From Subsaximicrobium wynnwilliamsii (GTDB taxonomy: Bacteria > Bacteroidota > Bacteroidia > Flavobacteriales > Flavobacteriaceae): a DNA stretch of 64,000 bases. The DNA is taken from NCBI RefSeq assembly GCF_007997225.1, contig NZ_VORM01000008.1, positions 62,001-126,000 on the forward strand. The letters run 5' to 3'. Both the position numbers and the translations under genes were made by a program. Position 1 is the first letter of the stretch; each line of letters opens with the position of its first letter. The notes under the pieces are model-generated. The model did no database searches. It was not told the origin of the DNA and saw only the letters and a program-made list of their open reading frames with translations. Shown here piece by piece: positions 25,860 through 35,914 of the stretch.

Positions 25860-26954
25860 CTACCCCTTCACATCCAAAGCATCTCTAAGCGCATTGCCAA
25901 TCAACATAAAGGCCATGACCAAAAGCATGATGCAAAAACCGGGGATCAAAGCCAAATAGGGCTTGCCCAGAATAATATAATTATAATGATCCTTGATCAT
26001 CGCGCCCCAACTGGCCATAGGTGGCTGTGCGCCAATGCCCAAAAAACTAAGTCCGCTTTCTATCAAGATAGCGGCTGCAAAATTGGCTGCCGAAATCACA
26101 ATGATAGGCGCCATGATATTGGGTAAGATGTGTTTGGTAATGATTCTATAATTATCATAGCCCAAGGCCCGAGCTGCAGTCACGTATTGCATCTCTTTGG
26201 CACTAATGATCTGCCCTCTTACCACACGTGCGACCTCAACCCACATGGTCAAACCCACCGCAATGAACACTTGCCAAAAGCCCTTGCCCAAAGCCAAGGT
26301 AATGGCTATGACCAATAATAAGGTTGGGATGGACCAGGTCACATTGATGATCCACATGATGATGGCGTCTATTTTTCCACCGAAATAACCTGCGAGACTG
26401 CCCATAAATATCCCAATGACCAAGGATATAAAAACCGCCACAAAACCAATAAAAAAGGAGATGCGCGACCCAATCAAAACCCTACTCAGCAAATCTCTTC
26501 CGTATTTATCAGTACCAAAAAGAAAGGTTTTTTCTGAAATATACTTTTCGTAATCTTGCTTCGGAAAAACCTGCAAATCCAACGATTTCTCACTGCCTTG
26601 GAGTCCGTCGGCCGCATATTCCGTGTAAACCAATTGATTTTCTTGAATGCTGTATTTTGAAATGGGCACTTCGGTATCCGCAGTTTTTATTCCGAAAAAT
26701 ACTTTTGAGAACCAATCTTGATTGGCATTCATTTCCGAAGGAATCTTCAGCATTGTCACTTTAAACCCCGGGCGTTCAGAATGAATAGCTAAATGCATTT
26801 GATTGGCAAATTGCGAATCGTCTGGCGCCAACACATAAGCAAAGATGGAAATACCGCCAATAGCCACGATCAACCAAAAACTTAAAACGCCCCAAAAATT
26901 CTTTTTGAATTTTTGGAGCGCTAATTGTGATAATGAGCTACTGGTATTGGCCAT
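25860..26954 (-). CDS. ABC transporter permease, DppC/OppC-like
   Basis: Inner-membrane permease of the peptide/nickel transporter class. 364 residues: one N-terminal helix (about 18-40), an extracytoplasmic segment of about 100 residues, then five helices with the EAA loop (AARALGYDNYRIITKHILPN) and GLSFLGIGAQPPMASWG. No ATPase, DppB-like partner or binding protein is beside it. Its start lies one base after the prc stop, so it is co-expressed with the protease. The partner subunits must be elsewhere. Confidence 0.88.
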   Translation of the reverse strand: MANTSSSLSQLALQKFKKNFWGVLSFWLIVAIGGISIFAYVLAPDDSQFANQMHLAIHSERPGFKVTMLKIPSEMNANQDWFSKVFFGIKTADTEVPISKYSIQENQLVYTEYAADGLQGSEKSLDLQVFPKQDYEKYISEKTFLFGTDKYGRDLLSRVLIGSRISFFIGFVAVFISLVIGIFMGSLAGYFGGKIDAIIMWIINVTWSIPTLLLVIAITLALGKGFWQVFIAVGLTMWVEVARVVRGQIISAKEMQYVTAARALGYDNYRIITKHILPNIMAPIIVISAANFAAAILIESGLSFLGIGAQPPMASWGAMIKDHYNYIILGKPYLALIPGFCIMLLVMAFMLIGNALRDALDVKG

Positions 26955-26955
26955 T

Positions 26956-29184
26956 CTAGTTTTTTACCGCGTTCGCCACATTATTCTTGATTTTGTAATT
27001 GCTATTGATATCGTTTAGCACATTGATAGCTTCTTCCATATAAACATCACTACTTAAACTGCTGTGCCAGCGATCACGCTTTTCCTTAAGAATTGAATCT
27101 TGAATCATCAATTCATTTTCATAGGGTAAGGATTTAAAGGTAAGATTTGTATTATAGTCTGAAATTTGCTCAAATCGCTTAGACTCCTCTTCATTTACGT
27201 CCATTTCTGAGCTGTAGGTGTAATAATTCAAGGAGTAGATTTCCCGATCTCGAATTTTCTTGACCCATTGCGCATTGGCATCAATAAGTTTGAGCTGTTC
27301 GTTATTTTTCATGCGCTCTTTACTCTTGGCTATGGTGCTATCATAATCGTAATAATTTTCCCATGGCTGAAAAGTAACTGCATCTATTTTATCCCATGGC
27401 AAGGGATTTTCCTGATCTTTCTCGCCTATGTTGATGTAGCTGTAACGGTCTGGAACAACGACATCACTTTTAACGCCTTCCAATTGGGTTGAACCGCCAT
27501 TGATACGGTAGAATTTTTGGGTTGTGAATTTCAATGCTCCCATATCGCCATTGTCATTTTGTTTTACCATTCGGTTTAAATCCAGTACGTTTTGCACGGT
27601 TCCTTTTCCGTAGGTTTGCTTGCTACCAATAATAATGGCACGTTTATAATCTTGCATGGCAGCTGCTAAAATCTCTGAAGCAGAGGCCGACAGCTCATTA
27701 ACCAAAATTACCAGTGGCCCTTCCCAAACAATGGATTTATCCTTGTCATTCAAAACCTCTTTGGGCTCTCCTGCCGTTTTTACCTGCACTATTGGCCCTT
27801 CCTCGATAAACAAGCCACCCATATCCACAACGGTTTGCAAAGAACCGCCGCCATTATTTCTCAAATCGAGCACTATGCCTTCAACACCAGCCTGTTTCAA
27901 TCTTTCAATTTCCTGTTTGATATCTGACGCTGCATTTCGCTTCTTGTAATCATCGAAATCAACATAAAATTTAGGCAAGTTGATCACACCAAAGGTTCTA
28001 TTATCTTTATCAACAGTGGATGACTTGGCATAGGTTTCTTCAAGCTCCACTACATCTCGGGTAATGGTAATGTCTTCAATAGTGCCGTCCACACGTTTTA
28101 AGGTAAGCATTACAACGGTACCTTTTGGGCCCTTTATAAATTTAATGGCATCTTCCAAACGCATGCCAACAATGTTTACCGATTCGGCTTCATTCTCTTG
28201 TTTAACCTTCATGATTTGATCACCCACTTCAAGCTCATTGTCTCTCCAAGCAGGGCCACCACTAATGATTTCGGTTACCGTGATGGCATCCATTTTTTTC
28301 TGAAGTCTGGCACCAATGCCTTCAAAGTTTCCAGACATGGCGACGTCAAAACGGTCTTTATCCTCTGGTGCGAAATAATAGGTATGTGGATCAAATTCTT
28401 CAACGATGGCATTGATGTATACGCCAAACCAATCTTTTCGTTGACGATCATCAATAAAATCGTAGAGCTCATCCAAAGAGCGCTCGGTGGTTTCCCTAGC
28501 TTCCTTTTCATACTCTGCATCTGATTTTCTCTCTTCGGAAGACGTCTCAGCAAGCGTATTGTCCATAGATTCTTCTATAGCGCCATTGAGGTCATTCTGG
28601 GTTTGCTGATTTTGTTTTTTAGTCGCAGCGTTTTTGCCTTGGGACAACAAGTCGTCATAATTGGCAATGGTAGAAAACTTGAGCTGCTGCCTCCATCGAT
28701 TAGTCATTTCCTTTTTAGAACTCACATAGCTCAACTTCTCATAGTCTGTAGAAAAGTCCTCATCCATTGAAAAATCAAACGGGCGCGATAATACGTCTTT
28801 GTAAATCGCCTTTGATTCTTCGATACGCTTCAATAAACGCTCATGGGTTATATTGAAAAAGGATACATCGTAATCATTGATCTGGTCGTCGATTTTATCT
28901 TTATACGCATCAAATTCCTTGATGTCTGAAGCATAGAAATACCTCTTAAAGGGGTCTAATTGCTTCAAATAATCATTGTACACGTTTTTGGAAAAATCGT
29001 CGTTGATATCTTGCGGACTGAAATGCCCCTGTTCTAAGACATACTTTATAAGCTGGATCAATAGCTTATCCTTATTGGGATCCTGAAACTTTTTAGTTGT
29101 GAAACTGCATGAAGCAAATGCCAATAACAGTCCCACGAGCAAAAGCTTATAATTCCTCTTCATCATATTTTTCATAGTTTTCAA
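26956..29184 (-). CDS. prc: Tail-specific protease Prc (S41 family)
   Basis: Periplasmic C-terminal processing protease. 742 residues. Lipoprotein-type signal with LAFASC at the N-terminus, an N-terminal helical domain (about 40-230), a PDZ domain (about 250-350, with ISGGPAWRDNELEVGDQI), and the S41 core with DLRNNGGGSL, catalytic Ser in NELSASASEILA and Lys in YGKGTVQ. A C-terminal Prc-specific domain follows. By family it trims envelope proteins, including lipoproteins and wall hydrolases. Shares an operon with the permease gene. Confidence 0.95.
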   Translation of the reverse strand: MKTMKNMMKRNYKLLLVGLLLAFASCSFTTKKFQDPNKDKLLIQLIKYVLEQGHFSPQDINDDFSKNVYNDYLKQLDPFKRYFYASDIKEFDAYKDKIDDQINDYDVSFFNITHERLLKRIEESKAIYKDVLSRPFDFSMDEDFSTDYEKLSYVSSKKEMTNRWRQQLKFSTIANYDDLLSQGKNAATKKQNQQTQNDLNGAIEESMDNTLAETSSEERKSDAEYEKEARETTERSLDELYDFIDDRQRKDWFGVYINAIVEEFDPHTYYFAPEDKDRFDVAMSGNFEGIGARLQKKMDAITVTEIISGGPAWRDNELEVGDQIMKVKQENEAESVNIVGMRLEDAIKFIKGPKGTVVMLTLKRVDGTIEDITITRDVVELEETYAKSSTVDKDNRTFGVINLPKFYVDFDDYKKRNAASDIKQEIERLKQAGVEGIVLDLRNNGGGSLQTVVDMGGLFIEEGPIVQVKTAGEPKEVLNDKDKSIVWEGPLVILVNELSASASEILAAAMQDYKRAIIIGSKQTYGKGTVQNVLDLNRMVKQNDNGDMGALKFTTQKFYRINGGSTQLEGVKSDVVVPDRYSYINIGEKDQENPLPWDKIDAVTFQPWENYYDYDSTIAKSKERMKNNEQLKLIDANAQWVKKIRDREIYSLNYYTYSSEMDVNEEESKRFEQISDYNTNLTFKSLPYENELMIQDSILKEKRDRWHSSLSSDVYMEEAINVLNDINSNYKIKNNVANAVKN

Positions 29185-29337
29185 AGATAACGTTGTTTTG
29201 GCTCAAAATGGAGATAGCACAAAAAACGTTTGGGGTTTAATTTCTACTAAAGTAAAAGAAAAAACCATGCCAATAAAATCGCGCGCCTATAAATTTTTGT
29301 TAAACCCTTATTTATAGGAAATCCGAAGCTGTTTACC

Positions 29338-29345
29338 TACTTTTG
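29338..29345 (+). promoter_or_regulatory. Putative -7 box of surE
   Basis: TACTTTTG matches TAnnTTTG, 22 bp upstream of the surE ATG. No clear TTG at the -33 position. Confidence 0.45.
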
Positions 29346-29366
29346 TAAGCACTAAAATATTGATTT

Positions 29367-30146
29367 ATGTCCAAGAAACCGCTTATACTTGTCATTAATG
29401 ATGACGGCATTACCGCCCCAGGAATACGAACTTTAATCAAGGTCATGAACAGTATTGGCGACGTTGTTGTTGTGGCGCCCGATGGCCCTCAAAGCGGCAT
29501 GGGCCATGCGATTACTGTCAACTCCACCCTATTCATTGAAAAAATCACTGTAGATGATGGCCCTCAACAAGAATACAGTTGTTCTGGTACTCCAGCCGAT
29601 TGCGTGAAATTGGCCATTCGTGAGATATTGGACCGTAAACCAGATATATGCGTGTCTGGCATCAATCACGGCTCCAATGCCTCGATCAATGTGATTTACT
29701 CAGGCACCATGAGTGCTGCTTTAGAAGCTGGTATTGAAGGGATTCCCGCCATTGGCTTTTCACTTTGCAACTACAATTGGAACGCTAATTTTGAAGCCTG
29801 CAAGGCCGCAGTAAAAACCATTACCGAACAGGTGCTCAAAAATGGTTTGAATGAAGGTGTTGTGCTCAATGTAAACATCCCTAATCTCGAAGAAAAAGAC
29901 CTGAAAGGCATTAAAGTGTGCAGACAAGCCCGCGCCAATTGGGAAGAGGAATTTGACAAACGCCAGACCCCTTTTGGCAAGGATTATTACTGGCTTACGG
30001 GCAAATTTGTAAATCTTGATAAAGGCGAAGATACCGATCAGTGGGCTTTGGATCATGGCTATGTTTCCGTTGTTCCTGTTCAATTTGATTTGACTGCGCA
30101 CTCGAGTATTCAGCAGCTGAATTCTTGGGAATTGAATGGGAAATGA
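29367..30146 (+). CDS. surE: 5'/3'-nucleotidase SurE
   Basis: Metal-dependent nucleoside monophosphatase. 259 residues, family length. NDDGITAPGI at the N-terminus gives the metal-binding Asp pair, APDGPQSGMGHAIT near 38 holds the Ser/metal loop, SGTPADCVKLA near 73, and SGINHGSNASINVIYSGTMSAA near 96 supplies the conserved Asn. Divergent from prc. Directly followed by tandem repeats; no terminator is visible. Confidence 0.96.
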   Translation: MSKKPLILVINDDGITAPGIRTLIKVMNSIGDVVVVAPDGPQSGMGHAITVNSTLFIEKITVDDGPQQEYSCSGTPADCVKLAIREILDRKPDICVSGINHGSNASINVIYSGTMSAALEAGIEGIPAIGFSLCNYNWNANFEACKAAVKTITEQVLKNGLNEGVVLNVNIPNLEEKDLKGIKVCRQARANWEEEFDKRQTPFGKDYYWLTGKFVNLDKGEDTDQWALDHGYVSVVPVQFDLTAHSSIQQLNSWELNGK

Positions 30147-30205
30147 GGTTGAAGTTGAAGTTGAATTTGAAGTTGAATTTGAATTTGAACTTGAACTTGA
30201 ACTTG
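30147..30205. repeat. Hexamer repeat (TTGAAN) after surE
   Basis: About ten 6-bp units of the type GTTGAA, TTTGAA or CTTGAA begin immediately after the surE stop and lead into the large array. Confidence 0.9.
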
Positions 30206-31505
30206 AAAAAAGAATATAGAGGCTAGAGACTAGAATCTAGATGCTTTTGGATTTATAAGAACGTTTTTCAACTCGAATATGAAGTCTGTGGAAGTGTTTA
30301 TTCTGAAGGATTAGTTCTTGACATCATGATTGATTTTGAATTTAAAAAAAAGAACATAGAGACTAGAGACTAGAGTATAGATGCTTATGGATCAATAAAA
30401 GCCTTTTTTCTTTTAACTGAAAAATAAAGACTCTTAAAGTATTTATTCTGAAGGATTCGCACTTGACAACATTATTGAATTTGAACTTGAAAAAAGAATA
30501 TAGAGGCTAGAGACTAGAATCTAGATGCTTTTGGATTTATAAGAACGTTTTTCAACTCGAATATGAAGTCTGTGGAAGTGTTTATTCTGAAGGATTAGTT
30601 CTTGACATCATGATTGAATTTGAATTTGAAAAAAGAATATAGAGACTAGAGGCTAGAGGCTAGAGGCTAGAATATAGATGCTTATGGATCAATAAAAGCC
30701 TTTTTTCTCTTAACTGAAAAATAAAGACTATTGAAGTATTTATTCTGAAGGATTCGCACTTAACATCATTATTGAATTTGAACTTGAAAAAAGAATATAG
30801 AGACTAGAGGCTAGAATCTAGATGCTTTTGGATTTATAAGAACGTTTTTTCAACTCGAATATGAAGTCTGTGGAAGTGTTTATTCTGAAGGATTAGTTCT
30901 TGACATCATGATTGAATTTGAATTTGAAAAAAGAATATAGAGGCTAGGGACTAGAAGCTAGAGGCTAGAGGCTAGAGGCTAGAATATAGAATATAGATGC
31001 TTATGGATCAATAAAAGCCTTTTTCTTTTAATTGAAAAATAAAGACTCTTAAAGTATTTATTCTGAAGGATTCGCACTTAACATCATTATTGAATTTGAA
31101 CTTGAAAAAAGAATATAGAGACTAGAGGCTAGAATCTAGATGCTTTTGGATTTATAAGAACGTTTTTCAACTCGAATATGAAGTCTGTGGAAGTGTTTAT
31201 TCTGAAGGATTAGTTCTTGACATCATGATTGATTTTGAATTTGAATTTGAATTTGAAAAAAAATATAGAGGCTAGAGACTAGAATCTAGATGCTTTTGGA
31301 TTTATAAGAACGTTTTTCAACTCGAATATGAAGTCTGTGGAATTGCTTATTCTGAAGGATTAGTTCTTAACATCATGATTGAACTTGAATTTGAAAAAAG
31401 AACATAGAGAGGCTAGAGACTAGAACATAGAGGCTTTTGCATTAATAAGAACGTCTTAGTATCAATTGAAATATGAAGTCTTTGGAAGTGTTTTATTCTA
31501 AAGCG
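30205..31505. repeat. Higher-order tandem array, nine 138-178 bp units
   Basis: Two related unit types alternate as A-B-A-B-A-B-A-A-A. Starts are near 30205 (A), 30344 (B), 30489 (A), 30628 (B), 30786 (A), 30926 (B), 31104 (A), 31255 (A) and 31393 (A, diverged). Each unit begins GAAAAAAGAATATAGAG, then holds heptamers (GGCTAGA/GACTAGA), then GATGCTT..GGAT, a unique middle, TTTATTCTGAAGGATT, TGACATCAT and a hexamer tail (TTTGAA). Length differences come from the copy number of the heptamers and hexamers. No ORF of note and no spacers. Confidence 0.95.
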
Positions 31506-31570
31506 AAAATAGGGACTATCACCGGTTGACCGCTTAGTAGTGACCTAAGACAACGAAAATGAAACCACAA

Positions 31571-31637
31571 CTCGAATCCTGAACCTTGAATTTTGAACCT
31601 TGAACTTCAAACCTTGAATAACAACAACAACAACAAC
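31571..31637. repeat. TTGAACC-type and (AAC)6 repeats before lpxB
   Basis: Degenerate heptamers (GAACCTTGAA, TTTTGAACC, TTGAACTT, AACCTTGAA) run to 31619, then six AAC triplets (31620-31637) end six bases before the lpxB ATG and replace a normal ribosome-binding region. Confidence 0.85.
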
Positions 31638-31642
31638 GACGC

Positions 31643-32761
31643 ATGAAATACTACCTTATCGCTGGCGAGGCCTCTGGAGATTTACATGGATCCAATTTAA
31701 TGAAGGCATTACAACAAGAAGATGTGAATGCCGAATTTAGATTTTGGGGTGGTGATTTGATGGCATCGGTTGGCGGTACATTGGTGACGCACTATAAGGA
31801 ACGCTCATTCATGGGTTTTGCCGAAGTGCTGTTCAACCTGCGTGCGATTTTGGGTTTTATCAAATTCTGCAAACAGGATATCCAAAACTATCATCCAGAT
31901 GTGATTGTGTTTATAGATAATTCCGGATTCAACCTGCGCATTGCCAAGTGGGCAAAACAGCGGCATTACAGAACCCATTACTACATTTCGCCACAAGTTT
32001 GGGCATCTCGCGCCAGCAGGGTTACAGCCATCAAACGTGACATTGATGCCATGCATGTGATTCTTCCGTTTGAGAAGGCGTTCTATGAAAAATATGATTA
32101 TGAGGTCAATTTTGTTGGTCATCCGCTCATCGATGCCATTGCCAACAGAACCCAAATTGGCGAACATGCCTTCAGAAAAAAATATGGTCTCAACGACAAA
32201 CCCATCATCGCTTTATTGCCAGGAAGCAGAAAACAGGAAATCACCAAGATGCTGGGTGTGATGTTGAGCGTGGTCAATGATTTTAGGGATTACCAATTCG
32301 TGATTGCTGGTGCGCCAAGTCAGGATTATGAATTTTACAAACCCTTTATCAAGGAAAACAAGGTCTCCTATATCCCCAATAAAACCTATGATTTATTGAG
32401 CGTATCATTTGCAGCCTTGGTAACCTCGGGCACCGCAACTTTAGAGACTGCCTTGTTTAAAGTGCCTCAAGTGGTTTGCTACAAAGCCAATGCCATATCC
32501 TATCAAATAGCCAAACGCATCATTACCTTAAAATACATCTCATTGGTCAACTTGATCATGGATCGTGAAGTGGTTACCGAATTGATACAAAGCGATCTCA
32601 ACAGCGAAGGTCTTAAGAAGGAACTACGTAAAATTTTAGACGATGAAGAGCGTGATCGCTTATTCCTGGAGTATTATGAATTGGAGAAAAAACTCGGCGG
32701 AAAAGGTGCCAGTGCAAAAGCAGCAAAATTTATATTTGACGATGCTAAATCTTCTACCTAA
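31643..32761 (+). CDS. lpxB: Lipid-A-disaccharide synthase LpxB
   Basis: Membrane-associated glycosyltransferase joining UDP-2,3-diacyl-GlcN and lipid X. 372 residues. MKYYLIAGEASGDLHGSNLM at the N-terminus, FIDNSGFNLRIAK near 90, YYISPQVWASR near 114, LLPGSRKQEI near 190 and SGTATLETALF near 260 are family signatures. The ATG at 31643 follows an AAC repeat leader. In many flavobacteria surE and lpxB are neighbours, so the 1.5 kb of repeats has expanded a normally short gap. Confidence 0.97.
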   Translation: MKYYLIAGEASGDLHGSNLMKALQQEDVNAEFRFWGGDLMASVGGTLVTHYKERSFMGFAEVLFNLRAILGFIKFCKQDIQNYHPDVIVFIDNSGFNLRIAKWAKQRHYRTHYYISPQVWASRASRVTAIKRDIDAMHVILPFEKAFYEKYDYEVNFVGHPLIDAIANRTQIGEHAFRKKYGLNDKPIIALLPGSRKQEITKMLGVMLSVVNDFRDYQFVIAGAPSQDYEFYKPFIKENKVSYIPNKTYDLLSVSFAALVTSGTATLETALFKVPQVVCYKANAISYQIAKRIITLKYISLVNLIMDREVVTELIQSDLNSEGLKKELRKILDDEERDRLFLEYYELEKKLGGKGASAKAAKFIFDDAKSST

Positions 32762-32899
32762 ATGTAGCAGATTGGTGGTGTTGCCAGCTTTTTTGGCAAG
32801 CAATTTATACCAAACTGTTGAAAACCCTGTTAATTAAAATAAGACATACTGCGCAATGCGTTAATGAAACCTGTATTTTTAGAAAAAATTTCCCCCCGA

Positions 32900-33421
32900 A
32901 TGAGATTATTTGCCTTTATACTATTACTCTGTTTTTGTTTGAGCAGCTGTAAATCCAAAAGCAACGTGGTGACAAAGAAACACCGCAGCACAAAAACGGT
33001 AGCCAATAACCGCACTTCGCCATCTGCCGATACACCAAAAAACATCGCAAACATCATCGATTACGCCAAGACTTTTGAGGGCACCCGCTATAAATATGGC
33101 GGCACCACCAAAAGAGGCATGGATTGCTCGGGTTTGATCTATACCACATTTCAAAAGGAAAACATCTACATGCCACGAACAACGGACGGTCTCTCCAAAG
33201 AAGGCGATTGGGTAGATGTCAATGATGTCAAAGAAGGAGACCTCTTATTTTTTGCGACCAGCAAAAACAGCAGAAGCGTAAACCATGTAGGCATTGTTAC
33301 GGCAACACGACCCGGTTTTGTTGAATTCATCCATTCTTCTAGCAGCAGAGGCGTTATGAGATCAACACTGTCTGAACGCTATTGGTATTTGGCTTATGTG
33401 CAGGCGAGACGGGTTCTATGA
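32900..33421 (+). CDS. NlpC/P60 family lipoprotein (cell-wall peptidase)
   Basis: A 173-residue protein from ATG 32900; an in-frame ATG at 32864 is possible but breaks the signal peptide pattern. Lipoprotein signal with lipobox LSSC, a Lys/Thr-rich linker, then NlpC/P60 with Cys in RGMDCSGLIYTTF, His in VNHVGIVT and a third polar residue His in FIHSSSSRG. By family it cleaves peptide stems of peptidoglycan. It follows lpxB by 138 bp on the same strand. Confidence 0.92.
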   Translation: MRLFAFILLLCFCLSSCKSKSNVVTKKHRSTKTVANNRTSPSADTPKNIANIIDYAKTFEGTRYKYGGTTKRGMDCSGLIYTTFQKENIYMPRTTDGLSKEGDWVDVNDVKEGDLLFFATSKNSRSVNHVGIVTATRPGFVEFIHSSSSRGVMRSTLSERYWYLAYVQARRVL

Positions 33422-33665
33422 CGCTTAGAACCTAACCACTACGCTACCAGGAATTAGAACCAAGATTTGAGTGTGACTTAAAGACAGGCTTTGGTCTTTT
33501 TCTATTTTTATTCCAGATTGGATATTCCCTTTAGCATTGAGCAAGCGTTCAAATCCTAACTATAAGATGGACGCTTAGAAAAGCGCAATTTATTCAAGAA
33601 CCAAAATTTCTCAGGGACAAACAGATTTCTACGTTTTGAACCTTTATTTTCAGTACTTTAGACTT

Positions 33666-35702
33666 ATGAAGTTACTGAATTTTACCATCATAAAACTCAC
33701 AGTTTGCCTAGTCTTGGGCATTTTGTTGGCGGAATTCTTAAAAATTTCCGTTGCCACTTCACTGTATCTTGCAGCAAGTTTGATGCTTGGTGTTGGCATT
33801 TTATATGTTTTAGGAAGGTTTCAGAATCGTTCTAAGGTCTGGTTTGGAGCACTCGTATTACTGGCAACGATTAGTTTGGGTATATTGAGCTACAATCTTC
33901 ATAACCAATCAAATTTCGAGGCGCATTATGGTCGGTTTATTTCCGAAGACCCTTCAGCAGAACACGCCTTGCAACTGAAGATTAGGCAACGTTTAAAACC
34001 CAGTGTTTATCACGACAAATATGTGGCAACTGTTCTAAAAGTAGGCCGCAATGACACCAAGGGAAAAATCTTGGTGAATATTGAGAAAGATACGCTTAGC
34101 CTGAGACTCAAGGTTGACGACGTGTTGCTAGTGTCTTCAGGGTTTACACCCTTGACCAGCCCATTGAATCCCAACCAATTTGATTACAAAGATTTTCTTC
34201 GGAAGCAATACATCGACCATCAACTTTTTACGGAAGCCGCTCATATCCTACCCATTTCCTCAAAACGAAACACAATTTACGGCTATGCTGCTGCCATTAG
34301 ATTGCACATCAACCAAAGCCTGAAAACTTATGATTTCTCGCCAGAGGTGCTCGCCATCATCAATGCACTCATCCTTGGGCAGCGACAAGACATGAGTAAG
34401 GCTATTTATGACAGTTATACCAATGCAGGAGCCATACACATTTTGGCAGTTTCTGGCTTGCATGTGGGTTTGATCTTACTGTTGCTTAGCATCGCGTTGA
34501 AGCCCTTGGAGCACCTAAAACATGGAAGGCTCATCAAAGCCATCTTCATCGTGATGCTATTGTGGAGCTTTGCAGTTATCGCAGGACTTTCGGCTTCGGT
34601 AACCAGAGCAGTAACCATGTTTAGTATCGTGGCGATTGCGATGCATTGGAAACGGCCTACCAACATCTACAATACCCTGGCAATCTCCATGTTTTTATTG
34701 TTGCTGTTTAAGCCCACGTTTCTGTTCGATGTTGGTTTCCAGCTTAGCTATACTGCAGTTTTCGCAATCGTTAGCATTCAGCCTTTAGTGTACAGGCTTT
34801 GGCGTCCTAAATGGAAAGTGCTGGATTATCCGTGGCAAATCTTTACAGTAACACTTGCCGCCCAACTTGGGGTGGCACCTTTGAGTATGTATTATTTCCA
34901 TCAATTTCCCAGTTTGTTCTTTATTTCGAACTTGGCCATCATTCCGTTTTTGGGATTTATACTCGGGTTTGGAATACTAGTGATTATTCTGGCAAGCTTA
35001 AAATTCCTTCCGCAGTTTTTAGCCGAATTTTATGGGGGAGTTATTGACCTGATGAATTTCATCGTGGCTTGGGTATCTAAACAAGAAGCCTTTCTGTTTA
35101 AAAACGTTCCATTTGATGGGTTGCAAGTAGTCGCCTGTTACGCACTGCTCATCTGTTTGGTCATTTGGTATAGAGCCCCAAAATTCAAGACCTTGTCTTT
35201 TGCATTGGTTGCCATAGTGGTGCTTCAAATGTCTTGGCTTTATACCAAATACCATCATTCAGAAAATAGCTTGATCGTTTTTCACAAAAGCAGACATACC
35301 CTATTGGGTATAAAAACAGGGTCCCAATTTTCCATAGCACAGGAGTTTGATTCTACAACACTCGCAAAAGATCACATCATCGAAAATTTCAAAGTTGGCA
35401 ATTTCATCAAGTCCAGTACTCGGGATTCGGTTAAAAATGTGTATGCCTTCCGAAGTCGGCATCTTTTAGTTGTAGATAGTACGGGCATTTATGGGGTCCA
35501 GAGATTTAAGCCCGATTATGTCCTGTTGCGCAATTCGCCGCGTATCAATCTAAACCGTCTTATAGATTCTATACAGCCAAAAATGATCATTGCCGATGGC
35601 AGCAACTATAAATCCTATGTGGCCAGATGGAAAGCGACCTGCACCCAACAGAAACTTCCCATCCACATAACCAGTGAACAGGGTGCATTTGTGTTGAAGT
35701 GA
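33666..35702 (+). CDS. ComEC/Rec2 competence channel protein
   Basis: Multi-helix inner-membrane protein, 678 residues from ATG 33666 (a TTG ten codons upstream is less likely). Two N-terminal helices, a DUF4131-type extracytoplasmic OB-like domain (about 90-215), then the Competence domain with ALILGQRQDMSKAIYDSYTNAGAIHILAVSGLHVGLI and about eight helices. The C-terminus (about 520-678) keeps only a remnant of a metallo-beta-lactamase-like domain with no metal-binding HxHxDH, as is common in Bacteroidota. Likely role: passage of single-stranded DNA in natural transformation. Confidence 0.93.
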   Translation: MKLLNFTIIKLTVCLVLGILLAEFLKISVATSLYLAASLMLGVGILYVLGRFQNRSKVWFGALVLLATISLGILSYNLHNQSNFEAHYGRFISEDPSAEHALQLKIRQRLKPSVYHDKYVATVLKVGRNDTKGKILVNIEKDTLSLRLKVDDVLLVSSGFTPLTSPLNPNQFDYKDFLRKQYIDHQLFTEAAHILPISSKRNTIYGYAAAIRLHINQSLKTYDFSPEVLAIINALILGQRQDMSKAIYDSYTNAGAIHILAVSGLHVGLILLLLSIALKPLEHLKHGRLIKAIFIVMLLWSFAVIAGLSASVTRAVTMFSIVAIAMHWKRPTNIYNTLAISMFLLLLFKPTFLFDVGFQLSYTAVFAIVSIQPLVYRLWRPKWKVLDYPWQIFTVTLAAQLGVAPLSMYYFHQFPSLFFISNLAIIPFLGFILGFGILVIILASLKFLPQFLAEFYGGVIDLMNFIVAWVSKQEAFLFKNVPFDGLQVVACYALLICLVIWYRAPKFKTLSFALVAIVVLQMSWLYTKYHHSENSLIVFHKSRHTLLGIKTGSQFSIAQEFDSTTLAKDHIIENFKVGNFIKSSTRDSVKNVYAFRSRHLLVVDSTGIYGVQRFKPDYVLLRNSPRINLNRLIDSIQPKMIIADGSNYKSYVARWKATCTQQKLPIHITSEQGAFVLK

Positions 35703-35914
35703 TGTTTTGGAAGGTGTCTAGGAATTAATACTTAAGACTAGAAAATAGAGCCTAGAGCCTAGACTGATTTTCTAAAATCATAAGTCACGTAGCTAAAGCC
35801 TCATTTCAAGTTTGAATAGAAAAGCAGTCTTGGGAATTCATATTGTAAACAAGCAACCCATTAACCACTCCTCAAACTAGTAAGAAAAAGGAGTTCTAGA
35901 AACCAAAGCGTATA

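Noticed and set aside
30205-31505. Possible CRISPR array
   Set aside because: Units are 138-178 bp, nearly identical along their whole length, with no unique spacers and no cas genes.
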